Source: Flavobacteriales bacterium (GTDB lineage Bacteria > Bacteroidota > Bacteroidia > Flavobacteriales > BACL11). Taken from it: a stretch of DNA of 12,355 nt. The notes below the pieces were generated by a model that ran no database searches, was not told the origin of the DNA, and worked only from the letters and a program-made list of their open reading frames with translations. The DNA lies in contig NZWA01000017.1 in NCBI GenBank assembly GCA_002697505.1, positions 1 to 12,355 on the forward strand, written 5' to 3'. A program made the position numbers and the translations under genes. Each line of letters begins with the position of its first letter. Within the stretch, counting starts at the first letter, position 1. Positions 5,564 through 12,355 of the stretch are shown here, piece by piece.

Positions 5564-7789
5564 ATGAAAAAAATCATATTATTTATTTGTTTATTTTTTA
5601 AAATAGTTCAAATAAATGCACAAGATATAAAAGGAAAAGTCTTAGAAATTGGTAATCAAAACAACACAAAACCACTAATTGGTGCTAATGTTTTCTGGGA
5701 AAAAACAAACATAGGAACAATAACGGATAGCCAAGGGCGATACACAATTCCAAAAGCTACTAAGTTGCCAGCAACATTAAATGTAAGCTATATAGGCTAT
5801 TCTATAAAGGAAAAGGAAATTGTGAATAATGAATATATTTTTTATATGGAATCTTCAATTGACCTTGAAGAAATTGATGTACAAGGCAAAAAACAAACAA
5901 CAATTTTTTCCACTGTAAAACCTCTAAACGTTCAAACTATAACAACAGATGAGATTCTAAAAGCTGCTTGTTGTAATCTATCAGAATGTTTTGAAACAAA
6001 TGCAGCAGTTGATGTTACATACTCAGATGCTATTTCAGGAATTAAAACCATAAATATGCTTGGTCTAAGTGGTAAATATGTTCAAATAACAAATGAATCT
6101 GTCCCACTAATTGATGGCTTATTAAATTCTTACGGGCTTAGTTATGTTCCAGGATCTTGGATTGAATCTATACAAGTTACAAAAGGAATTGGATCAATTT
6201 TAAATGGATACAGCTCCATGACAGGACAAATAAATATTGAATATTTTAATGAAACCAACTCTGATGATTTATTTTTAAACACTTATGTTAATTCAGAAGG
6301 GAAACTTGAAAATAATTTGTTAATGTTCAAAAAAAATGGAAACTGGAAAAACAATTTATTTACTCATATTTCATTTTTAAACAGAGAAATTGATCATCAT
6401 GGTGGTACACATACACATGAACTTGACGACAATCACCAAGGTGACGGTTTTTTAGATGTACCAAAAACAACTCAATTTAATATTATGAACAAGTTAAAAT
6501 ACACAGGTTCAAATAAACTTGTCGGATCATTAACTCTCAAAAAATTGTGGGAAGAAAGAATTGGAGGACAAAAAGAAAACGTTGGTAATTATATTGTCAA
6601 TACAATTAATGACTATTCAGAAGCCATAACTAAAACAGGATATATTTTTAATGATATTGATAAATCAATTGGCATTCAAACAAATTGGAAGTTACATAAT
6701 CAAAATATTCAGTTTGGTAAAAACAAGTATAAAGGATTACAAGAAAAAGCATATCTCAACTTGATAATGAGTACTTATATTTCTAATCTAAATCATAAAA
6801 TTGTATTTGGATCAACCTATGAAGCAAATAGATTTACAGAAAGTTTTAGCGGCAATATCGATAATGAATATTCTGATGAAAAAAGACTAGATTTACTGAG
6901 TGGTTTTTTTGCTGAATATAATTATAATTTTAACGAAAAACTTTACATAATCACAGGTCTAAGAGCTGACTATTATAACCAACAAGAAAAAACATACTAT
7001 TCTCCCAGATTACATATAAAATACAATCCGAATGAAAAAAGTGTACTTCGATTTTCAGCTGGAAAAGGATTTAGAATATCAAACATTTTAATTGAGAGTA
7101 TGCCTTTTTTAGCTTCTAGCAGAAAAATCAATATTGATACGCGATCAAATATTGAAAGTTCTATAAATATTGGGTTAAATTATTCATATTGTTTTTACTT
7201 GTTTGAAAGAGAAGCAAGTTTTAATTTTGATATTTATAACACTAGCTTTGATGAACAAGTTATCGTTGATATTGAAAAAGAAGGTGAACTTAAATTTTAT
7301 AACTTGGATGGTAAATCAAATTCAACAAGCGCCCAGATTGATTTTTCATATGAGTTAATTGAAAATTTAGATGTTAAGACTGCATTTAAAATAAATAAAT
7401 CCCTTACAAAATATTCAGATGATACAAAGCAAACTGCATTAACTCCAATATCAAGAGGGCTTGTTAATTTAGCTTATAAAAACAAAAAAGAAAATTGGAA
7501 ATTTGATTTTACATGTAATTACGTTGGAGAAAGTAGAATTCCAGAACACTCAAAAATAACATATACTAAATCAGATTGGTTCATGTTATTTAATTCTCAA
7601 ATAACTAACTCGAATAATAATTTTGATACATATATTGGTGTAGAAAATTTATCAAACTACGTGCAAGAAAACCCAATAATAAGTTCAGAAGATCCTGATT
7701 CTGATGATTTTGATGCATCATTAATTTATGCTCCAGTTATGGGTAGATTATTTTATGCAGGTTTAAGATATAAATTTAATCGAAACTAA
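5564..7789 (+). CDS. TonB-dependent outer-membrane receptor, putative metal (copper?) uptake
   Basis: 741 residues. Signal peptide 1-20 (ending in VQINAQ), carboxypeptidase-regulatory-like domain about 21-105 (DIKGKVLEIG, then GANVFWEKTN and GTITDSQGRYTIP), plug about 115-228 (KAACCNLSECFETNAAVDVT, MLGLSGKYVQITNESVPLID, IESIQVTKGIGSILNGYSSM), and a beta-barrel from about 232 ending in YAGLRYKFNRN. The plug has Cys136-Cys137 and Cys142, and an early barrel segment (278-296) is His/Asp-rich: HHGGTHTHELDDNHQGDG. Both are typical of the receptor type found next to HYC_CC_PP and heavy-metal-associated proteins in Flavobacteriia (recalled). Inferred role: energised import of a metal or metal-chelate across the outer membrane, with the Cys-rich partner just upstream. 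No TonB-box sequence can be named with confidence. Its stop directly abuts the stop of the opposing DUF4249 gene. A receptor for a different ligand is possible. Confidence 0.9.
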   Translation: MKKIILFICLFFKIVQINAQDIKGKVLEIGNQNNTKPLIGANVFWEKTNIGTITDSQGRYTIPKATKLPATLNVSYIGYSIKEKEIVNNEYIFYMESSIDLEEIDVQGKKQTTIFSTVKPLNVQTITTDEILKAACCNLSECFETNAAVDVTYSDAISGIKTINMLGLSGKYVQITNESVPLIDGLLNSYGLSYVPGSWIESIQVTKGIGSILNGYSSMTGQINIEYFNETNSDDLFLNTYVNSEGKLENNLLMFKKNGNWKNNLFTHISFLNREIDHHGGTHTHELDDNHQGDGFLDVPKTTQFNIMNKLKYTGSNKLVGSLTLKKLWEERIGGQKENVGNYIVNTINDYSEAITKTGYIFNDIDKSIGIQTNWKLHNQNIQFGKNKYKGLQEKAYLNLIMSTYISNLNHKIVFGSTYEANRFTESFSGNIDNEYSDEKRLDLLSGFFAEYNYNFNEKLYIITGLRADYYNQQEKTYYSPRLHIKYNPNEKSVLRFSAGKGFRISNILIESMPFLASSRKINIDTRSNIESSINIGLNYSYCFYLFEREASFNFDIYNTSFDEQVIVDIEKEGELKFYNLDGKSNSTSAQIDFSYELIENLDVKTAFKINKSLTKYSDDTKQTALTPISRGLVNLAYKNKKENWKFDFTCNYVGESRIPEHSKITYTKSDWFMLFNSQITNSNNNFDTYIGVENLSNYVQENPIISSEDPDSDDFDASLIYAPVMGRLFYAGLRYKFNRN

Positions 7790-8791
7790 CTATTGAGTTG
7801 GTTTAACAAAAAATTGTTGAGAATTGACTGAAATAAGTACACCCAACCCATTATATACATTTGAATAAACCGGTATAACTTCACCACCGAAAATACCAAG
7901 TTCTCCTTTATCTCTATGCTCACCCAAAGAACTAAAATAGGAATAGGTGTCTTCACTAAAAGTTGAAAATTCAAAAGAAATTGTGTCGCAGTCGTTTAAT
8001 TTAAAATAAGTTTCAACATCCACAGATATAGTTTTTTTCTGTCCATCAAATAAGGCGTCTGAAAATATAACTTGTTCACCAATAAAAGTATAACCATTTT
8101 CTGGAATAAACTCTGTTTGAGGAAATGAAGGATCGTTAGATTGCATTTCAACAACTCCTCTAAATTTACCATATCCAGGTTCTCCACCTCCACCATAACC
8201 TCCATAGCCTCCATAACCCCAATAATCATCATCCTTTGCACATGATGCAAATAATTTCAATCTGTAATAGTTTTGTTGATTAGCATTATCGTCAAAACTA
8301 AATGTAAAATTGATCTTTTCTACATTTGATAGTGAATCAATTGATAAATCATATATATTCAATCCTTTTTCTATAAATGTTGTGGCATTAATAGAATTAT
8401 AATCGGGATGATTCACTTCTATTTTATATGTTTTTTCTGATTTTGGTATAAAATCAGACTTGTAATAATACATTGGCAATGGAATAGAATTATAATTTCC
8501 ATCATTAATATATATTGTTTGTAGTTCATCCAAATTTGCAACTAATGTATCCACAAAAACATCATTCTCAAATAATAGTGCGTCTGCATTTCTAATAAAA
8601 GTGGGGTTAGCATTATCAAAAGCACCAGCTGAATGAGATATAGAAACCTTTATAGAACTGTCTGTATCTAAAACACCATTTAAAACCAATACTGGTTCAT
8701 GTGTAGGTATTTCTAAATCAATAACGGTTTCCATTTCAGAACAAGAAATGATTAATAAAAAAATTAAGCTAAAAAATGAAACTTTTTTCAT
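7790..8791 (-). CDS. DUF4249 outer-membrane lipoprotein (partner of the adjacent TonB receptor)
   Basis: 333 residues. The N-terminus MKKVSFFSLIFLLIISC is a lipoprotein signal with Cys17 as the lipidated residue; the following SE could help surface export. The body ETVIDLEIPTHEPVLVLNGVLDTDSSIKVSISHS is the characteristic start of DUF4249 proteins, which in Bacteroidota are encoded with TonB receptors much as SusD is with SusC. Inferred role: surface ligand capture for the receptor encoded 2 bases upstream; the ligand is unknown. Odd: residues 191-208 are a Gly/Tyr-rich insert (WGYGGYGGYGGGGEPGYG) between two ordinary beta regions, and Cys184 and Cys268 might form a disulfide. The stop (7790-7792) abuts the end of the convergent receptor gene with no gap, so no separate terminator exists. 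It is the last gene of the minus-strand operon. Confidence 0.87.
   Translation of the reverse strand: MKKVSFFSLIFLLIISCSEMETVIDLEIPTHEPVLVLNGVLDTDSSIKVSISHSAGAFDNANPTFIRNADALLFENDVFVDTLVANLDELQTIYINDGNYNSIPLPMYYYKSDFIPKSEKTYKIEVNHPDYNSINATTFIEKGLNIYDLSIDSLSNVEKINFTFSFDDNANQQNYYRLKLFASCAKDDDYWGYGGYGGYGGGGEPGYGKFRGVVEMQSNDPSFPQTEFIPENGYTFIGEQVIFSDALFDGQKKTISVDVETYFKLNDCDTISFEFSTFSEDTYSYFSSLGEHRDKGELGIFGGEVIPVYSNVYNGLGVLISVNSQQFFVKPTQ
8168..8221 (-). repeat. Tandem GGY-type codon repeat inside the DUF4249 gene
   Basis: Three successive 9-base units of the form TATGGAGGN (Tyr-Gly-Gly) encode the core of WGYGGYGGYGGGG. Such short in-frame repeats can change copy number by slippage; a change here would lengthen or shorten a flexible surface loop without breaking the frame. 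Confidence 0.6.
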
Positions 8792-8793
8792 AA

Positions 8794-11241
8794 TTAAAAA
8801 ATTTGTATTCTATAAGAAATTGAAGGAATAATTGGATACAAAGAAACTTGCTTTGCTACTCTTGTATTATTTTGGTAATCAAGATAAGCAAAAAAAGGAT
8901 TTTTTCTATTGTATAGATTATATACTCCAATGGACAATATACTTTTCCATTTTTCTCTTTCTTTATGTTTGTTAATTGCAAAGTCTAGCCTATGATAAGC
9001 AGGCATTCTATTTGAATTTCTTTCTCCATATGATTCTACAATGTCAGCACTCATAGTATTTTCCCACCCTTGCTCGGGAATTCCAATGTAAACAGCCTGA
9101 GGAAAAGTTAAAGAGTTTCCTGACCCATATACCCATGTGGCTCCCACATCATAGTTTTTATTAAACTTATGCGATAGAACTATTGAGAAATCATGTCTTC
9201 TATCAAATTTATAAGGATACCATTCACCAAAATTTATATTTTCAAATCTTCTATTAGACCATGAAAGTGTGTAGCCTATCCATCCAGTTGTTTTTCCTCT
9301 TTTTTTCTGTAAAAATAATTCTGCACCATAAGAAACTCCTTCACCATCTATTTCAATAGCATTTTCCCATGACTCTGTATTTTCTAAATTAGAATAGCCG
9401 GCCTTATATGTAATTAGATTACTCATTGTTTTGTAATAACATTCAAAACTTAAATCATATAAATTATCATACAATTGAGTAGAAATATTCGCTGCCCACT
9501 GCTCGGAGGACTGTGAAGGAACGGTGTTTACAGCCGGAACCCATAAGTCACTTGGAAACCCAACTGAAGAATTAGATAGCAAATGAATGTTTTGTTGCAT
9601 CTTCGCGTAAGAAGCTTTAATTGACCAATTTTCGTTTAACAAATATCGCGTTGACAATCTTGGTTGTAAGCTTAAATTAGATTTATCACTTATCTTTTCA
9701 AATAATCCTATACTATTAGTTGAAGTATTATTTGCTACAGAGTAATAACCTAAATGCAAACCTATATTTGCTTTTAATCTGTTGGAAAGCTTAACATTAT
9801 CTTCTAAATAAAAATAAATTTCATGCGCATTTTTTTTGGGTGAAAAGTTTAGAATTGTATCTAATCTAAAATCAGAATTAGAAGTATCTAGAGAAGGATA
9901 ATCAATTAAAATATTTAAATTAGTTTCTCCTGGTGTAAACTGATGATAAGTGTATGATAATCCAAACTTAATATCATGATAAGGATTTGGTAAATAATCA
10001 AAATCAATTCTAGCTCCTAAATCTTCTATTCCAGATAAATATCCAAAATTTACATTATAACTTTCATTACCATAAATTGAATTTTGATTAGCAGCAACCC
10101 CAAAAGCAGTATTAAATGAATAGCGACTATATGTTAGCGTTGTATTACTGAAAGTCTTTTTTGAAAATAAGTGATTCCATCTCAATGTAGATGTAATATT
10201 ACCGTATCCCAAAGAAAAATCTAGTTCTGAAGATTCATTTGAAGAATTTTCGGAATTAAAATCTTTTTCTGAATTATCAGTTTCATTGTAATTTACACCA
10301 AAAAAATCTTTACCAGAGTATGCACTTAAGTAAATACGATCTTTTTCCGAAATCTTATAATTTATTTTAGCATTGAGATCATAAAAATAGAGGGATAAAT
10401 CTGTAGAGGATGGTAAAAAAGGTTTAACAATAAGATCAATATATGTTCTTCTAGCAGAAACAATAAATGACATCTTATCTTTGATTATTGGACCTTCAAT
10501 TGTAGCTTTAGATGTCAACAAACCAAGTGTTGCATCTACATTATATTTTTTTAGGTTACCTTCTTTCATGTCAATCTGCAAAACCGAAGATAGCCGACCT
10601 CCAAATCTTGCTGGAAAGCCACCTTTTGTTAGTCTAACAGACTTAATTGCATCTGCATTAAAAACTGAGAACAAACCTCCAATATGTGATGCATTATAAA
10701 CTGGGACACCATCTAGCAAAATTAAATTTTGATCTGGTCCTCCGCCTCGTACATAAAATCCTGAAGAACCTTCACTAGACTGTACCCCTGGAAGTAATTG
10801 AATTGCTTTGAGTACATCTACCTCACCTAATAGAGCAGGAATATTTTTAATTTGTTCAATCGGGACTTCAATTATCGAAGTCTGTGTGTTTTCTACTATG
10901 CTTTTTTGACCACTAACAGTGACTTCTTGTAAATCTATAGCTTGTGGTTTAAAACTAATATTTACGACAATATTTTTATTTAAATCAATATTATTTTTTT
11001 GACTAGTGTAGCCGATAAAGGAGTAATGAATCTCATGATTACCTTTTGGAAGTGTTAAACTATAATAGCCATAAGTATTAGTGATTACACCCAAATTTAA
11101 ATTTTTACAAAATACGTTTACACCGATAATATTTTCACCAGTATTTGCATCAGTTACGTACCCGCTAATTGTAAATTTTTCTTGACTGAAAGATGATAGA
11201 AAAGAAAAACATATAAAAAATGTAATAAGATACTTTTTCAT
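8794..11241 (-). CDS. TonB-dependent receptor with carboxypeptidase-regulatory-like domain (SusC-like architecture)
   Basis: 815 residues. Signal peptide 1-20 (ending in LSSFSQ), regulatory-like domain about 23-108 (TISGYVTDANTGENIIGVNV, TNTYGYYSLTLPKG), plug about 122-228 with the diagnostic blocks LKAIQLLPGVQSSEGSSGFY, VRGGGPDQNLILLDGVPVYN, GGLFSVFNADAIKSVRLTKG and FPARFGGRLSSVLQIDM, then a beta-barrel ending in Phe815 (SYRIQIF), the usual C-terminal aromatic of outer-membrane proteins. This receptor type is regularly paired with DUF4249 lipoproteins in Bacteroidota. It would import a bulky nutrient or cofactor powered by TonB-ExbBD; the substrate is unknown. It sits 11 bases after the CotH/T9SS gene and 2 bases before the DUF4249 gene, so all three are co-transcribed. 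No sigma/anti-sigma regulator is present, and the domain before the plug is not the STN signalling domain. Confidence 0.92.
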   Translation of the reverse strand: MKKYLITFFICFSFLSSFSQEKFTISGYVTDANTGENIIGVNVFCKNLNLGVITNTYGYYSLTLPKGNHEIHYSFIGYTSQKNNIDLNKNIVVNISFKPQAIDLQEVTVSGQKSIVENTQTSIIEVPIEQIKNIPALLGEVDVLKAIQLLPGVQSSEGSSGFYVRGGGPDQNLILLDGVPVYNASHIGGLFSVFNADAIKSVRLTKGGFPARFGGRLSSVLQIDMKEGNLKKYNVDATLGLLTSKATIEGPIIKDKMSFIVSARRTYIDLIVKPFLPSSTDLSLYFYDLNAKINYKISEKDRIYLSAYSGKDFFGVNYNETDNSEKDFNSENSSNESSELDFSLGYGNITSTLRWNHLFSKKTFSNTTLTYSRYSFNTAFGVAANQNSIYGNESYNVNFGYLSGIEDLGARIDFDYLPNPYHDIKFGLSYTYHQFTPGETNLNILIDYPSLDTSNSDFRLDTILNFSPKKNAHEIYFYLEDNVKLSNRLKANIGLHLGYYSVANNTSTNSIGLFEKISDKSNLSLQPRLSTRYLLNENWSIKASYAKMQQNIHLLSNSSVGFPSDLWVPAVNTVPSQSSEQWAANISTQLYDNLYDLSFECYYKTMSNLITYKAGYSNLENTESWENAIEIDGEGVSYGAELFLQKKRGKTTGWIGYTLSWSNRRFENINFGEWYPYKFDRRHDFSIVLSHKFNKNYDVGATWVYGSGNSLTFPQAVYIGIPEQGWENTMSADIVESYGERNSNRMPAYHRLDFAINKHKEREKWKSILSIGVYNLYNRKNPFFAYLDYQNNTRVAKQVSLYPIIPSISYRIQIF

Positions 11242-11252
11242 AAATTATTTTT

Positions 11253-12355
11253 TTATTTATTTACAATTATTTTCTTTTCAACAGACCCATCACTGTAAAT
11301 ATAAAGAAGATTAGTGTTAAATTTTATTTTTTCTACATCTCTTCCTAACAAATCAATAATTTTTATTAGTTTTTTTGAGTTAGTATTAAAATCCTTTGTG
11401 TTTGTTATATTGGTCAATTCAAAAAATTCATATTCCGCTCTTTCTGGTAGAGTACTGAGAGCATCGTTATTGTGAGCTCTAAAATAATATTTGATTTTTC
11501 CATTGAAATTCGCATATGGGAGAAAAGCTGAATACACCCCATCATTGGCTAATAAATCACCATTAGTTCCATCATCGTACATAGAAAATGATTTGAACTT
11601 TGAATTATATTCACTAGTTGTAGCTAATAGCTCAATAAAAGTAGCATTAGACGCTTCAACTGAAATAGTATTATTTGCCACAACTGGATTGGTTAATAAT
11701 GGAGGAATCAATGATATCTCAGGATGATTTAATAAATATTCTTTTCTAGCATCAATGCTACTCATAATACCACCAAAACCCCAACCTGTCCAAATTGGTG
11801 ACTCTAAATTATCAAGTAAATTTTGCATAGAAAACGCCTTATTTTGATCGTTGTCTGCTGCATTATAAAGAAGTTGTTGGAAACTGTTTAATTCAGATCT
11901 GATGTAAGATGTATCAAGTGATTCGTTTACAATGGTTCTAATATGGGCTGTATAAATCTTTCTATATAGTGGATTATTTAACAAATTATACAAAAGTGGT
12001 CTTTCTTCCCATGGCTGAGTACTTCCTAAATTTGGACCTGTAAAATATGGGTCATATTCGTAAACATTTGAAGGATTCCAAAAGTCCCATCCCATTATTG
12101 CACCTGTAAAACTATTATCTAAATCCCAAGGAATCATTTGAAATAAATTATCCTTAGATTTATACAAATAATAATTGTGCATATAATAAGTATTATAACA
12201 ATCTAGATTTAAGAGAACTTGATTTACTGCAAATGCCCACAAAGTTCTATCAACATTTAAAACACTATCAATATTATTAAAGTCCAATGATATTGTTTTT
12301 ATTAAATTAACTAAATCTTGCCATCCATCATCCGACTTCATATCATAACTATTAT
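11253..12355 (-). CDS. CotH-kinase family secreted protein with T9SS type A sorting domain, 5' part outside the window
   Basis: The last 366 residues are visible; the frame stays open to base 12355, so the Met at 12341 is internal (preceded by NSYD). The CotH-like kinase part includes WAFAVNQVLLNLDCYNTYYM and the block NYYLYKSKDNLFQMIPWDLD (12117-12131 encodes PWDLD, whose acidic residues match the metal-binding site of the CotH fold). CotH in Bacillus phosphorylates spore-coat proteins; bacterial relatives outside spore-formers are secreted and of unknown target. After it comes a beta-sandwich-like segment (SFSMYDDGTNGDLLANDGVY, IKYYFRAHNNDA). The final 41 residues (bases 11256-11378; IKIIDLLGRD, LLYIYSDGSVEKKIIVNK) are a T9SS type A sorting domain that directs export and anchoring at the cell surface. 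It is upstream of the receptor/DUF4249 pair in one operon. Confidence 0.88.
   Translation of the reverse strand, partial: NSYDMKSDDGWQDLVNLIKTISLDFNNIDSVLNVDRTLWAFAVNQVLLNLDCYNTYYMHNYYLYKSKDNLFQMIPWDLDNSFTGAIMGWDFWNPSNVYEYDPYFTGPNLGSTQPWEERPLLYNLLNNPLYRKIYTAHIRTIVNESLDTSYIRSELNSFQQLLYNAADNDQNKAFSMQNLLDNLESPIWTGWGFGGIMSSIDARKEYLLNHPEISLIPPLLTNPVVANNTISVEASNATFIELLATTSEYNSKFKSFSMYDDGTNGDLLANDGVYSAFLPYANFNGKIKYYFRAHNNDALSTLPERAEYEFFELTNITNTKDFNTNSKKLIKIIDLLGRDVEKIKFNTNLLYIYSDGSVEKKIIVNK

Noticed and set aside
7786..8250. Two extra minus-strand frames (7786-7974 and 7996-8250) within the DUF4249 gene
   Set aside because: They are out-of-frame readings of the DUF4249 gene; the intact 333-residue frame with a lipobox explains the region, so no frameshift is needed.
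10481..11727. Plus-strand frames at 10481-10699 and 11491-11727
   Set aside because: Shadows of the TonB receptor and CotH genes, with no signal or conserved motif.
1..12355. tRNA, rRNA, CRISPR arrays, transposons, phage genes or antiphage systems
   Set aside because: No cloverleaf-like or repeat-spacer pattern, transposase, integrase or terminal inverted repeats were seen; all genes fit housekeeping-accessory, repair and outer-membrane transport families.

Overview
The window looks like a chromosomal segment of a low-GC (roughly 28-30% by eye) marine or freshwater Bacteroidota, most likely in the Flavobacteriia. The support is: TonB-dependent outer-membrane receptors with an N-terminal carboxypeptidase-regulatory-like domain, a DUF4249 lipoprotein, a CotH-kinase protein ending in a type IX secretion (T9SS) sorting domain, DUF2452, almost no Shine-Dalgarno sequences, and promoter boxes of the Bacteroidota TTTG / TAnnTTTG type. 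No rRNA, tRNA, CRISPR array, transposase or phage gene is seen. Nearly every base is coding; the longest non-coding gap is 124 bases.

Region A (1-603, minus strand): a two-gene unit of a 61-residue basic protein of unknown function followed 4 bases later by a secreted blue-copper (plastocyanin-like) domain fused to a fasciclin (FAS1) domain. The latter runs off the left edge. A good Bacteroidota promoter lies upstream, and its -33 box sits inside a perfect 14-bp palindrome.

Region B (728-5046, plus strand): a tightly packed six-gene operon: DUF2452 protein, MerR-type regulator with a cobalamin-binding module (CarH/LitR-like), Fpg/Nei-type DNA glycosylase with a zinc-less finger, Tag-type 3-methyladenine DNA glycosylase, class I SAM methyltransferase (TTG start), and a TIGR01777-type NAD(P)-binding oxidoreductase. 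Spacings are 15, 1, 8, -4 and 3 bases. The likely theme is a vitamin-B12-dependent, possibly light- or stress-sensing switch tied to base-excision DNA repair. This is the most interesting part of the window.

Region C (5090-7789, plus strand): a small secreted protein rich in Cys-Cys pairs (resembling the HYC_CC_PP family) and a TonB-dependent receptor with a CC-containing plug and a His-rich loop. This looks like an outer-membrane system for a soft metal, perhaps copper. A long imperfect hairpin covers the gap between the two genes.

Region D (7790-12355, minus strand): an operon, read right to left, of a secreted CotH-kinase/T9SS protein (5' end outside the window), a second TonB-dependent receptor, and its DUF4249 lipoprotein. 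The last two form a SusC/SusD-like receptor-lipoprotein pair of unknown substrate. This operon meets region C tail to tail with zero bases between the stop codons.
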